Assembly: GCF_017901175.1 (NCBI RefSeq)
Contig: NZ_CP072793.1
Span: forward strand, 310,001 to 374,000
Source of the DNA: Thiothrix unzii
Lineage (GTDB): Bacteria > Pseudomonadota > Gammaproteobacteria > Thiotrichales > Thiotrichaceae
DNA: 64,000 nucleotides
Direction of reading: 5' to 3'
A program made the translations under genes and the position numbers. The notes beneath the pieces are model-generated. The model was not told the origin of the DNA, made no database searches, and worked only from the letters and a program-made list of their open reading frames with translations. Shown here in pieces: positions 1-8,525 of this stretch (position 1 is the first letter of the stretch; the number at the start of each line of letters is the position of its first letter).

Positions 1-156
1 CGGGTGATCGCCCTGAACCACGAACCGGGCAGGGGCTATAGCATTGAGGCGCAATTAGCCGATGGCAGCAAAGTGGAAGCCTGCGTCGGGAAGCTGTCAA
101 AAAAGTGGGTAAATTCGGTTTTGATTACCAGTAACGGTATTTTCGGTGATGACTGA
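1..156 (+). CDS. C-terminal end of an unidentified protein (truncated by window edge)
   Basis: An open frame runs from the first base to a TGA at 154-156, giving 51 residues that end in GIFGDD. Alternating charged and hydrophobic residues and a GY.IEAQLADGS stretch look vaguely like a small beta-rich domain, perhaps PepSY-like, but this is too little to name. The start lies outside the window. Two similar C/GTGT-T-run-CACAC segments follow the stop (around 163-197). They may end its transcript or belong to the control region of the downstream receptor gene. Confidence 0.45.
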   Translation, partial: RVIALNHEPGRGYSIEAQLADGSKVEACVGKLSKKWVNSVLITSNGIFGDD

Positions 157-239
157 ACTGCGTGTTTTCACACACCTAGCCGTGTTTTTTCACACGACTT
201 ACACCGGGTTAATATTAGTTCGCACCTATAAAGTTGTGT

Positions 240-259
240 AAAAACAACATGTTGTTTTT
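240..259. promoter_or_regulatory. 20-bp perfect palindrome upstream of the copper receptor gene
   Basis: AAAAACAACATGTTGTTTTT is its own reverse complement and ends 58 bases before the receptor start at 318. A gapless dyad in this position is typical of a dimeric repressor or activator site. It is AT-rich and has no loop, so a terminator role is less likely. The regulator is unknown; a metal-responsive factor is an inference from the downstream gene. Confidence 0.45.
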
Positions 260-317
260 TTGGCATGGGTTTTGCTTTGATAAGCGTGATGTATCACACT
301 TTATTGAGGAATTTCAC

Positions 318-2360
318 ATGCAACATCTATCAGTTCGGCTGGTATTGCTGAGTTCAATGCTGGTTTTGAGCAGCGCGGCTTTGGCGGACGACACCTTGGT
401 CGTTAACGTCAAGGCCAATAAGAAAGCGACTCCGAATGAATCCAAGCCATTAGGCACTGATCGTCGCCCGGTATTGCCTGCTGATGGTGGTGATTTCCTC
501 AAGCAACTCAATGGCGTTTCCGGTAGCCGTTTTGGTGGGCGCGGCATTGAGCCGATTATTCGTGGGCAATCACAAACACAAGTGAATGTGTTACTGGATG
601 GAGCGTACCTGCACGGTGGTTGCCCTAATCGCATGGATCCACCTACTAGCTATGCCGCACTGGAAACCTACGAAAAAGTCACCGTTGAAAAAGGGGTGCA
701 AACGCTGCAACACGGCTCAGGTGGCAGTGGTGGTACGGTCTTGTTTGAACGTGACACACGCTCACAAATTGACCCCGAAGATGGTTTAAGCGGTAAAGCT
801 TCCCTGACAGGCTCAACCAATGGCATCAAGCATGATTTATCCGTTGACGTAACCAAAGCCAGTGAAAAAGGTTACGTGCGTGTTTTCGCGCAGGATCGCG
901 AAGCAGGTCACTATGAAGATGGTGATGGTAAAGAAGTGAAAAGTGCTTATAAGCACAAACAAGGTGGAATTGTGTTGGGTGCTACCCCAACGGCTGATCG
1001 TACTATCGAATATAGCTATGAAAACAATGATTTCGATGATGCATGGTATCCGGGTGCGGGGATGGATAGCCCTGTTGAAAAGGCTGATATTCATCGCCTG
1101 AAATACAAAGACAAATTTAACGGCAAAGTCGAAAGTGTCGATGCTGAAGTTTATCTCAGTGAAGTTGAACACGTTATGGATAACTTCAGTGTTCGTATGC
1201 CGGAGCGTCCTATTGCTGACCGTCGTTCTGTGCCTACAACATCTGACACTGTGGGTGGGAAATTAGCGTTAAAATCTCATGTTGGTAATACCGACGTGAC
1301 TTACGGTGTGAATGTGCAAAATCGTACCCGCAATGCCTCAATGAAGGGCGGTACGGGTATGGATATGTACTTGTTGTGGCCGGATGCAAAAACCGATCAA
1401 ACTGGCTTGTTCGTAGAAGCGGAAACTAAGTTGTCAGATCAGGGGAAATTGAAGTATGGGGCACGGGTTGATCGTGTTGAAGCGAGTGCCAGCAAGGCCG
1501 GACAAAATTTTGCTGCAAATACAGCTAACACCAAGTATCAAAAATATTACAGTGGCGTAACGGCGCAGGATACGCAGGGTAAAACAGAAAATAATGTTGG
1601 TGCATTGTTACGTTACGAACATGCGCTTAATGAAAATACCCAAGTGTTTACTGGTCTTAGCCGTACTGTAAGGACTGCGGATGAAACTGAGCGTTACTTG
1701 AACAATGGGACATGGGTTGGCAATCCTAATATCAAGCCTGAAAAACACCATCAACTTGATCTTGGAATTAGCCAGCAGCGCGGTAAAGTTCGTTGGACGG
1801 GAAGCCTGTTTGCTGACAAGGTAGACGATTTCATTCTTCGTGATAAGGCGGCTGGACAAGCTGGCATCAAAACCGCTGACGGAGCAACTATCTATCGCAA
1901 CGTTGATGCTGATATTACCGGTATTGAACTAGGTGCGAGTGCCAAGCTGACGGATAAAGTCACGCTGTCAGGCGATATTGCGCATGTACGTCGCACCAAC
2001 ACCACTGATAATCGTGCTATTTCCCAGACACCTGCGGACAATGGCAAAGTTCAACTTGATTACAATGGTGCGAAATGGGGTAGTGGTGCGCGAGTGCGCT
2101 TCGCTTCTAACCAAGATCGTATTGATACGTTAAGTGGTTTAGATGCAGGTAAAACACCCGGTTATGGCGTGTTAGATGCGTATGGTCGTTACAGTATCAG
2201 CAAAAACACTAAGGTACGGTTTGGCGTTGATAACGTGTTTGATAAAACTTACGCAGAACATGTTAGTCGTGCCGATACAATCAATTCGACTGTTAACGTT
2301 CCTGTCCGTGTCAACGAAGCGGGTCGAACCACTTGGTTGAAGCTCGAAACTGAGTTTTAA
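318..2360 (+). CDS. oprC: TonB-dependent copper receptor (OprC/NosA family)
   Basis: Outer-membrane 22-strand barrel receptor, about 680 residues, that would import copper using energy from TonB. A signal peptide ends near ALA-DD around residue 24 and is followed by a TonB-box-like DTLVV. The plug carries the family hallmark GGCPNRMDPPTSY. The copper ligands known from Pseudomonas OprC (a CxxxM pair plus an HxM pair) are present as Cys102, Met106, His285 and Met287. The protein ends in an aromatic residue (ETEF), as barrel proteins do. An in-frame TTG at 234 would extend the frame, but ATG 318 has GAGGA eight bases upstream and begins the signal peptide, so it is preferred. A 20-bp palindrome lies upstream and a strong terminator follows. 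An exbB-exbD-tonB set lies about 2.6 kb downstream and may power it. Confidence 0.9.
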   Translation: MQHLSVRLVLLSSMLVLSSAALADDTLVVNVKANKKATPNESKPLGTDRRPVLPADGGDFLKQLNGVSGSRFGGRGIEPIIRGQSQTQVNVLLDGAYLHGGCPNRMDPPTSYAALETYEKVTVEKGVQTLQHGSGGSGGTVLFERDTRSQIDPEDGLSGKASLTGSTNGIKHDLSVDVTKASEKGYVRVFAQDREAGHYEDGDGKEVKSAYKHKQGGIVLGATPTADRTIEYSYENNDFDDAWYPGAGMDSPVEKADIHRLKYKDKFNGKVESVDAEVYLSEVEHVMDNFSVRMPERPIADRRSVPTTSDTVGGKLALKSHVGNTDVTYGVNVQNRTRNASMKGGTGMDMYLLWPDAKTDQTGLFVEAETKLSDQGKLKYGARVDRVEASASKAGQNFAANTANTKYQKYYSGVTAQDTQGKTENNVGALLRYEHALNENTQVFTGLSRTVRTADETERYLNNGTWVGNPNIKPEKHHQLDLGISQQRGKVRWTGSLFADKVDDFILRDKAAGQAGIKTADGATIYRNVDADITGIELGASAKLTDKVTLSGDIAHVRRTNTTDNRAISQTPADNGKVQLDYNGAKWGSGARVRFASNQDRIDTLSGLDAGKTPGYGVLDAYGRYSISKNTKVRFGVDNVFDKTYAEHVSRADTINSTVNVPVRVNEAGRTTWLKLETEF

Positions 2361-2405
2361 TCCAAGTCACGGTAATTTTTTCTTCAGTCTGGTTTGTTCT
2401 TTTTT

Positions 2406-2434
2406 GGGTGTGTCTTTTGACACACCCTTTTTTT
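2406..2434 (+). terminator. Rho-independent terminator of the copper receptor gene
   Basis: GGGTGTGTC / TTTT loop / GACACACCC forms a perfect 9-bp stem followed by seven T on the + strand, 45 bases after the receptor stop. The opposite strand has no T-run after the stem, so it acts mainly in the receptor direction. Confidence 0.9.
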
Positions 2435-2457
2435 GAGGCTTATACCATCGGCATCAG

Positions 2458-4728
2458 TCAGTGCCGCGCGTCCAGTTCCGCCGCACTAAAACCCGGCATA
2501 CGTGCCGCCATAATCGCATTCGTGAACGTCGCACTCGGACGCATCACCGCTTTGGTCATGGCAGAATCAGCGTAGAAATAGCCGCCAATATCCACAGGAT
2601 GCCCTTGAGCGTCCTTCAGCTCTGCCAGAATTTTTTCTTCATTTTCCGTCAAAACTGCCGCCAACTTGCCGAAATGCGCCGCCATTTCTGGCTCTTCGGT
2701 TTGCTTGGCAAGTGCTTGCGCCCAATACATCGCCAGATAGAAGTGATTGCCGCGTGTATCCAACTCGCCCGTGCGCGGCTTCGGTGATTTATCGCTCAAC
2801 AACACATTCCCAATGGCCTCATCCAGCGTGACCGACAGCACTTTGGCTTTATTGCTGCCGTATTGTCTGGCTACCTGTTCAAACGAAACCGTCAGTGCCA
2901 GAAACTCACCAAGAGAATCCCAGCTCAGGTGGTTTTCTTCCAACAATTGCTTCACCAATACCGGCGCAGTACCACCCGCACCGGTTTCATACAAACCGCC
3001 GCCTTTCATCAAGGGGACAACTGATAGCATTTTGGCACTCGTACCCACTTCCATAATCGGGAACAAGTCAGTCAGGTAGTCGCGCAAAATATTGCCCGTC
3101 ACGGAAATCGTGCTCTTGCCACGAATAATCCGTTCCAGACTGAAACGCATCCCGCGCAGGGGTGACATAATGCAAATATCTACCCCCGTCAGATCGTAAT
3201 CTTTCAGGTAAGTTTTCACCTTCTTGATCAGCTCGGCTTCATGCGGACGGTACTCATCCAGCCAGAACACGGCAGGTAATTGGGATTCACGCGCTCGTCT
3301 GACTGCCAGACCCACCCAGTCGCGCACTGGCAGATCTTTAGTTTGGCACATACGCCAGATGTCGCCAGCTTCCACGTTTTGTTCAATCAAGACCTTGCCT
3401 TGATCGTCGACAATACGTGCCACGCCATCTTCGGGAATTTCAAACGTCTTGTCGTGTGAACCGTATTCTTCGGCTTTTTGCGCCATCAGACCGACGTTCG
3501 GCACAGTACCGAGCGTGCGCGGGTCGAAAGAGCCGTGGGTTTTACAGAAATTGATGATCTCCTGATAAATACGCGCAAAAGTACTTTCCGGCATCACTGC
3601 CTTGGTATCTTTCAACTTACCCGCCGGGCCATACATTTTGCCGCCATTGCGGATCATGGCTGGCATTGAGGCATCCACGATCACATGGTTGGGGGAATGC
3701 AGGTTGGAAATGCCTTTGGCTGAATCCACCATTGCCAGTTCCGGGCGGTGTTCGTAGCAGGCATGAATATCGCGCTCAATTTCTTCACGCAGCGAGGTCG
3801 GCAGCGTGGCAATCTTTTCATACACACTGCTCATGCCGTTGTTCGGGTTGACACCCAATTCCTTGAACAACTGCGCGTGTTTTTCAAACAGCTCTTTGTA
3901 GAAAATCTTGACGCAGTGGCCGAACACAATCGGGTGCGACACTTTCATCATGGTGGCTTTGACGTGCAACGAGAACATCACGCCCGTTTCTTTCGCGTCC
4001 TCAATCTGCTTTTCGTAGAACTCGCACAGGGCTTTTTTGCTCATGAACATGCTGTCGATGATTTCGCCTTCCAGCAGGGAAACTTTGGGCTTGAGCACAA
4101 TGGTTTTGCCACTGTTCGTCACCAAATCCATGCTGACATCGCAGGCACGATCCAGCGTCAGGCATTTTTCGCTGCTGTAAAAGTCACCGTGATGCATGTG
4201 CGAAACGTGGGTGCGTGAAGCCTGACTCCACTCTTTCATTTCATGCGGAAAAGTTTGTGCGTAACGTTTGACGGCGGCGGGTACGCGCCGATCCGAGTTG
4301 CCTTCACGCAGCACTGGGTTTACCGCACTGCCCAGTACTTTGGAATAACGGCGCAGAAGGGTCTTTTCTTCTTCGGTTTGCGGGTCTTCGGGGTAATCCG
4401 GCAGTGGGTAGCCTGCGGCTTGCAGTTCTTTGACCGTCGCTACCAGTTGCGGCACAGATGCGCTGATATTAGGTAACTTGACGATGTTGCTATCTGGTTC
4501 TTGCGTCAGTTGCGCCAGAATCCCCAGATCGTCAGATACCTGTTGCGCTGCTGTCAGATAGTCAGAGAACTCGACAAGGGTACGTGCAGGTAGTGACAGA
4601 TCACTTTTGGTGATTTCAATGCCTGCGCCTGATGCAAAGGTGCGGATAATCGGTAGCAAAGAGCAAGTCGCCAGCAGTGGCGCTTCATCCGTCAGTGTGT
4701 AAATGACCTTTGGTGTTTCATTATTCAT
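2458..4728 (-). CDS. icd: NADP-dependent isocitrate dehydrogenase, monomeric type
   Basis: Converts isocitrate and NADP+ to 2-oxoglutarate, CO2 and NADPH in the TCA cycle. The 756-residue length and the sequence match the large single-chain IDH class rather than the ~420-residue dimeric enzyme; the N-terminus [17 protein letters not shown] and the internal [14 protein letters not shown] region are typical. The start ATG at 4728 has an AGGAA about 10 bases upstream. It stands alone between the receptor and the TonB operon and converges on the receptor terminator. A perfect 9-bp inverted repeat lies about 50 bases upstream of its start and could be a control site. No oddities were seen in the coding region. 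Confidence 0.95.
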   Translation of the reverse strand: MNNETPKVIYTLTDEAPLLATCSLLPIIRTFASGAGIEITKSDLSLPARTLVEFSDYLTAAQQVSDDLGILAQLTQEPDSNIVKLPNISASVPQLVATVKELQAAGYPLPDYPEDPQTEEEKTLLRRYSKVLGSAVNPVLREGNSDRRVPAAVKRYAQTFPHEMKEWSQASRTHVSHMHHGDFYSSEKCLTLDRACDVSMDLVTNSGKTIVLKPKVSLLEGEIIDSMFMSKKALCEFYEKQIEDAKETGVMFSLHVKATMMKVSHPIVFGHCVKIFYKELFEKHAQLFKELGVNPNNGMSSVYEKIATLPTSLREEIERDIHACYEHRPELAMVDSAKGISNLHSPNHVIVDASMPAMIRNGGKMYGPAGKLKDTKAVMPESTFARIYQEIINFCKTHGSFDPRTLGTVPNVGLMAQKAEEYGSHDKTFEIPEDGVARIVDDQGKVLIEQNVEAGDIWRMCQTKDLPVRDWVGLAVRRARESQLPAVFWLDEYRPHEAELIKKVKTYLKDYDLTGVDICIMSPLRGMRFSLERIIRGKSTISVTGNILRDYLTDLFPIMEVGTSAKMLSVVPLMKGGGLYETGAGGTAPVLVKQLLEENHLSWDSLGEFLALTVSFEQVARQYGSNKAKVLSVTLDEAIGNVLLSDKSPKPRTGELDTRGNHFYLAMYWAQALAKQTEEPEMAAHFGKLAAVLTENEEKILAELKDAQGHPVDIGGYFYADSAMTKAVMRPSATFTNAIMAARMPGFSAAELDARH

Positions 4729-4779
4729 GTATAAGTATTCCTAGCGGCGAAATTGTAAGACAATATTATATAAAACTCT

Positions 4780-4818
4780 CAATATTCGCTACAAAATCCG
4801 CACAATAAACGAATATTG
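4780..4818. promoter_or_regulatory. Inverted repeat between icd and exbB
   Basis: CAATATTCG at 4780-4788 and its exact reverse complement CGAATATTG at 4810-4818 are separated by 21 bases, in the divergent region between icd (start 4728) and exbB (start 4965). Two half-sites two helical turns apart fit a regulator that binds cooperatively. The factor is unknown. Confidence 0.3.
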
Positions 4819-4964
4819 TCGACATTTAGTTGGTTGAAAGTTCAGATGCATAATCTCTACTTAAACGGCGGCGGTGATCTGTACGAGGTGGCACTGCGGG
4901 AGGGGATAAACAAAACAGCGGGGCGTGGTTTATACTGCTCCGCAATGTTTATTGAGGGTAACGA

Positions 4965-5399
4965 ATGGAATTTCTACAAGCCAATTTGGATTATCTGGTA
5001 CTCGGCACACTCGGTTTGATGAGTTTCATCATGCTCGCGTTGGTGATTGAGCGTTACCTCTACCTCAACCGCGTTAAGGTGCAGCAGTTCGACCATATCG
5101 AAACCCTGAAAATTGACCTGACCCGTAACCTCACCACCATTTCCAGCATTGGCTCGAACGCGCCTTACGTGGGGCTGTTGGGGACGGTGCTGGGGATTCT
5201 GGTGACGTTTTACACAATGGGGCAGGGCGGCAAGATCGAGGTGCATACCATCATGTTGGGGTTGGCGTTGGCGTTGAAAGCGACAGCAGCGGGGTTGTTG
5301 GTGGCGATTCCGGCGATCTTGTTTTACAACGGTTTGCTACGCAAAGTCGAAGTGCTGACCGCCTGCTGGCAGGCGTGGAAGGATGGTAAAGGCGCATGA
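4965..5399 (+). CDS. exbB: ExbB/MotA/TolQ-family proton channel protein, compact form
   Basis: Inner-membrane proton-channel subunit of a TonB-energising complex. Hydrophobic segments lie near residues 8-28, 68-90 and 98-122, with the family pattern GLLGTVLGILVTF followed by GLALALKATAAGLLVAIPA. At 144 residues it is well short of classical ExbB (about 230-240) and has little cytoplasmic loop. The start ATG 4965 follows GAGGG at a suitable distance. An ATGA overlap joins it to exbD, which in turn overlaps tonB, so the three form one operon. A TATACT-like -10 lies at 4931-4936. TolQ is the alternative, but a true TonB gene rather than TolA follows. Confidence 0.85.
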   Translation: MEFLQANLDYLVLGTLGLMSFIMLALVIERYLYLNRVKVQQFDHIETLKIDLTRNLTTISSIGSNAPYVGLLGTVLGILVTFYTMGQGGKIEVHTIMLGLALALKATAAGLLVAIPAILFYNGLLRKVEVLTACWQAWKDGKGA

Positions 5400-5776
5400 A
5401 ACGCTTTGACCAAATCAATATGATTCCTTTCATTGATATTATGCTGGTGCTGTTGGCGATTGTGCTGACTACTGCGTCGTTTATTTCGCAGGGTTTGATC
5501 CCGGTGGATTTGCCGAAGGCGGAGCAAAGTCAGCAGGCGAGTAGCGATGAGAAGGTGTTGGAAATTGCTATTAATGCGCAGAACCAGATTTTCTTTGAAG
5601 GTAATTTGGTAACGGCGGCGGATTTGGGCGGGAAGCTGGATGCGCATCTCAACACTACACCAGTGCAGTTGCGGGTGGATAAAGTGGCGGCTTTTGAGCA
5701 TTTCATCAGCGTAGTGGATGTGCTGAAAGCCAAGCAATTTGAGCAGCTTTCCATCCAAACTGAGCAAGCCCCGTGA
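5396..5776 (+). CDS. exbD: ExbD/TolR-family biopolymer transport protein
   Basis: Partner of ExbB in the proton-driven TonB motor. The N-terminus KRFDQINMIPFIDIMLVLL holds the single transmembrane helix with the conserved Asp that carries protons (D in PFIDIMLVLL). The remaining ~95 residues form the periplasmic domain. The length of 126 residues is normal for the family. The start overlaps the exbB stop (ATGA) and the end overlaps the tonB start, so translation is coupled. Confidence 0.9.
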   Translation: MKRFDQINMIPFIDIMLVLLAIVLTTASFISQGLIPVDLPKAEQSQQASSDEKVLEIAINAQNQIFFEGNLVTAADLGGKLDAHLNTTPVQLRVDKVAAFEHFISVVDVLKAKQFEQLSIQTEQAP

Positions 5777-6540
5777 AGTACCATTTTACGGGTTTTGCCA
5801 CGTCCGCGCTGTTTCATACCGCGCTGGTCGTCGTCGCTTTGCCGTTATTGTTGTGGCAGGATGTGCTGGAAAAGCCAGCGGTTCCGCAACCTGTTACCTT
5901 GTCATTGACGCAGTTTCAGCCTGCACCCGCGCCACCTGTTGAGTCGCCGCCACCGCCTGCACCTGAGCCAGTCCCGGTTAAACCTCAGCCACCTAAGCCG
6001 GTTGCGAAACCTTTACCCAAGCCACCGGAAAAGCCTAAGCCGCCTAAAAAAGTGGTTGAAAAGCCAACGCCAAAACCACCACCTAAGCCTGAAACAAAAC
6101 CTGAAGTAACACCACCTCCGACACCGCAACCTGCGGTTGTTACGCCCGCACCTGTGGTGACTCCGCCGCCGCGCCCGGTAATGCCTGCGCAAGCACCTGT
6201 TGCAGCGGTAGCAAAACCAACACCCGCGCCAGTTCCGGTAAATAACGGTGCGGCAGAAGCGGCTTACCGCGCCAAGTTACAGCGGTTGATTGCAGCACGT
6301 AAGCAATATCCGCGTATGGCAGAGCAAGCGGAAATTGAAGGGGTCGTGACGGTAGCGTTTACTCTATCCGCCGCTGGAACGGTGATGGGGGCGCGGGTGA
6401 GCCAGAGTTCTGGGAATGAATGGCTGGATAAGGCCGCGTTGCAAGCGGTGAATGCGGTTTCTGGTGCATTGCCATTTCCGCCGGATATTCACAAAGCCCG
6501 CTGGGATTTTTCCTTGAAAGTCACATTCACTTTGGAGTGA
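5773..6540 (+). CDS. tonB: TonB energy transducer
   Basis: Spans the periplasm from the inner membrane to outer-membrane receptors. The N-terminal anchor helix covers about residues 8-28. A long Pro/Lys/Glu-rich linker (about 45-165) follows, with PKPPEKPKPP-like units. The C-terminal TonB domain (about 170-255) carries the RKQYPRMAEQ...EGVV pattern. The start is GTG at 5773, overlapping the exbD stop (GTGA). The length of 255 residues is usual. It is last in the exbB-exbD-tonB operon. The nearest TonB client is the copper receptor at 318-2360; dedication to it is plausible but unproven. Confidence 0.93.
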   Translation: MKYHFTGFATSALFHTALVVVALPLLLWQDVLEKPAVPQPVTLSLTQFQPAPAPPVESPPPPAPEPVPVKPQPPKPVAKPLPKPPEKPKPPKKVVEKPTPKPPPKPETKPEVTPPPTPQPAVVTPAPVVTPPPRPVMPAQAPVAAVAKPTPAPVPVNNGAAEAAYRAKLQRLIAARKQYPRMAEQAEIEGVVTVAFTLSAAGTVMGARVSQSSGNEWLDKAALQAVNAVSGALPFPPDIHKARWDFSLKVTFTLE

Positions 6541-6550
6541 ATACCGCCGG

Positions 6551-6576
6551 TAAAAAAATGCGAGCCGAAGCTCGCA
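6551..6576 (-). terminator. Terminator of the ATP-sulfurylase-like gene
   Basis: On the minus strand TGCGAGC, a TTCG tetraloop and GCTCGCA form a 7-bp stem followed by seven T. It lies 35 bases after the stop of the minus-strand gene. The convergent tonB gene ends 10 bases away but has no T-run after the stem in its direction. Confidence 0.85.
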
Positions 6577-6610
6577 CCGGATCGCGCAACCTGAAGAGAG
6601 GAAGGGAGTT

Positions 6611-7495
6611 TCAGGCTGCGTTGCAAAGGGGATGGCTATTAGATCGCTTCGCCAGTTGAGCACGATTCGCTCGTACCGGAATGATTTCTAAGCCAATTTC
6701 ATCGTGGTGTTGTAACAGCCAGCGGCGAGCTTCGGGTGATACGTGGTTGCTCACCACAAAGCCTGTCGCACCGTAATTCCGGCTCACCAATGCTTGCAAC
6801 AGCAGGCAACGCTTTTCTCCCAAGCCTTCCACGCACGGTAACAGGGAGAGTTTGATTTGACGGGCAGCGGTGCATTTCACCTGATTGCGCAAGTCTCGCA
6901 CGCGCTCGTGGAAATCGGGGGCGGTTTCATTCACGCCTATTTGTACCAACAAACCACCGCCGGTTTCCGTGTCGGTTAACCATGTGCAGGCTTGTTGCAA
7001 ATCCGCTGGATCGAGCGTCGGTGTCGCTTGCACGGCGATAATGCTGTTCCAATGTTGCACACTATGCCGCACAGCAGGGGCGTTAAACCGCAAGCTGTTG
7101 AATGCAGGGTGGAGTATTTTCTGTAAAGGTTTGACTGCGCCACTGACGTACCAAGTATCCAGCGTGCGGCTAGCATCAAAAGCTTGCGCGAGTGCCAGCA
7201 TGTCTGGAGGCAAGCGGTAAAAGCTGTCGATTTCAACTTCTGCAATAGCGCGGCGTTCTGTTGCATCCACTAAGACTATGCGTCCGCTGAGTTGTGCTTC
7301 GCGTTTTTCTGCGGGTGTCAGCGTTAATGCCAGCGGCAGAGGCCATAATGTGCCATTGCTCAGCCGATTGTGTTGCAAAACGCTGCTGTGATCCGCTTGA
7401 TTCAAATAGCCGCGTAACGGGGCAAACGCACCACTCAACAGCAATTCTAAGGTGCTGATTTCCGCGTGACCGATGATTTTGTGGAGAATGCTCAT
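6611..7495 (-). CDS. Catalytically degenerate ATP-sulfurylase-like protein
   Basis: A 294-residue relative of bacterial sulfate adenylyltransferase (Sat, about 400 residues). The PUA-like N-domain is recognisable (SGAFAPLRGYL at 21-31, WPLPLALTL at 51-59). The second domain follows the Sat pattern: a GLGEKRCLLLQALVSRNYGAT stretch, which matches the usual GPREALLHALIRxNYGAT, ends near residue 244. The ATP/sulfate motifs are gone: the QTRNPLH position reads QATPTLDP (from Q156) and the GRDHAG position reads VVSNHV (247-252). The C-terminal ~100 residues of Sat are also missing. It therefore probably does not make APS; a binding or regulatory role is inferred. It is divergent from a CysB-like regulator and carries its own terminator, so it is an expressed gene rather than debris. 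Confidence 0.7.
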   Translation of the reverse strand: MSILHKIIGHAEISTLELLLSGAFAPLRGYLNQADHSSVLQHNRLSNGTLWPLPLALTLTPAEKREAQLSGRIVLVDATERRAIAEVEIDSFYRLPPDMLALAQAFDASRTLDTWYVSGAVKPLQKILHPAFNSLRFNAPAVRHSVQHWNSIIAVQATPTLDPADLQQACTWLTDTETGGGLLVQIGVNETAPDFHERVRDLRNQVKCTAARQIKLSLLPCVEGLGEKRCLLLQALVSRNYGATGFVVSNHVSPEARRWLLQHHDEIGLEIIPVRANRAQLAKRSNSHPLCNAA

Positions 7496-7507
7496 GAGGT
7501 TAACCTC
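7496..7507. promoter_or_regulatory. 12-bp palindrome covering the ribosome-binding site
   Basis: GAGGTTAACCTC is a perfect palindrome that abuts the start codon of the ATP-sulfurylase-like gene (ATG at 7495-7493). Its GAGG is the likely Shine-Dalgarno sequence, so the RNA could fold over its own ribosome site, or a protein dimer could bind the DNA there. Confidence 0.3.
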
Positions 7508-7561
7508 TGGTAGTCTTTCGTTGCTGGCGATTATGCTGCAATGCGTAAATTATAAAAAACG

Positions 7562-7577
7562 CTATAATTCGATATAG
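7562..7577. promoter_or_regulatory. LysR-type dyad in the divergent promoter region
   Basis: CTATA-ATTCGA-TATAG is an interrupted AT-rich dyad 23 bases upstream of the CysB-like start, inside the divergent region shared with the ATP-sulfurylase-like gene. Size and position fit a LysR-family autoregulatory site. It also contains TATAAT, which may serve as a -10 element. Confidence 0.4.
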
Positions 7578-7599
7578 TTATCTTGAAAAGCGATAAAGA

Positions 7600-8508
7600 A
7601 TGAAATTGTTCCAGTTACGTCTTCTCAAAACCTTGTTGAATAACGGCATGAATGTCTCGCGTGCCGCTGATCAGCATTACATTGTGCAATCCGCCGTGAG
7701 CCGCCAATTGGGGTTGCTGGAAGAAGAGTTGGGAATGCCGTTGTTTGAACGCAGGGGGAAGCGGCTGGTTGAGCCAACGCCGGTGTGCAAAGCCATCGTC
7801 CAAGAACTCGACCGCATTGAACAATCGTTGGAAAACATTCGGGCGGTGGCGGACGATTACCGCTTGCAAACCCGTGGTGAAATTCGTATCGCGACCACGC
7901 ATACGCAAGCTAAGTATTTTCTGCCCGAAGTCATGCTGGAATTTCGCCAGCGTTACCCGGAAGTCGCCATTCACTTTTTGCAAGGTACACCCGTGGAACT
8001 GGTGCGAATGCTTCATGATGGCAAAGCAGATATTGCGGTATGCACCGAAGAGCTGGACAAAGACAGTGGCCTAGAAAGCCGCAAATGTTACGACTGGAAT
8101 CACGGTCTGGTATTGCCCGAAGGCCATCCGTTGGCGGCAGGCAAACTCACTTTGGAGCGCATTGCCGAACATCCGGTGCTAACTTACATCTTTGGTTTTA
8201 CCGGACGTTCTAAAATCCACGAAACCTTTCGGGCGGCGGGTTTGCGTTTGGATGTAACGTTTGCCGCCACCGACACCGATGTCATTATTAGCTACGTGCG
8301 CTTGGGTTTTGGGGCGGGGATTATTGCGAAAATGGCGTATTCCCACATTCACGATGATGAGCTGGTGCTGCGTGATTTATCGCATTTGTTTCCACGCTCG
8401 TCGACGCACGTGGCATGGTTGAAAAACAAATACCTCAAGCAATACGTCAATGACATGGTGAAGCTGTTACAAGAACACGGCGAAAGTGAAAGTTGGTATG
8501 CTGAGTGA
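7600..8508 (+). CDS. cysB: CysB-like LysR-family transcriptional regulator
   Basis: Regulator of sulfur assimilation genes in the CysB/Cbl branch of LysR. The winged-helix N-domain is at residues 1-60 (NVSRAADQHYIVQSAVSRQLGLLEEELG). The effector domain starts with the CysB hallmark IATTHTQAKYFLPEV, whose Thr/Thr/Gln residues bind sulfate in CysB. Its length is 302 residues against 324 for E. coli CysB, the difference being at the C-terminus. It is divergent from the ATP-sulfurylase-like gene across 104 bases containing a LysR-type dyad, so that gene is the likely target. Whether it is the main CysB of the cell or a paralogue cannot be told from this window. Confidence 0.8.
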   Translation: MKLFQLRLLKTLLNNGMNVSRAADQHYIVQSAVSRQLGLLEEELGMPLFERRGKRLVEPTPVCKAIVQELDRIEQSLENIRAVADDYRLQTRGEIRIATTHTQAKYFLPEVMLEFRQRYPEVAIHFLQGTPVELVRMLHDGKADIAVCTEELDKDSGLESRKCYDWNHGLVLPEGHPLAAGKLTLERIAEHPVLTYIFGFTGRSKIHETFRAAGLRLDVTFAATDTDVIISYVRLGFGAGIIAKMAYSHIHDDELVLRDLSHLFPRSSTHVAWLKNKYLKQYVNDMVKLLQEHGESESWYAE

Positions 8509-8525
8509 CACCCATTTGCTGAATT

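Noticed and set aside
3748-4218. 156-codon + strand frame inside icd
   Set aside because: Shadow of the isocitrate dehydrogenase gene; His/Phe/Val-rich and without a ribosome site.
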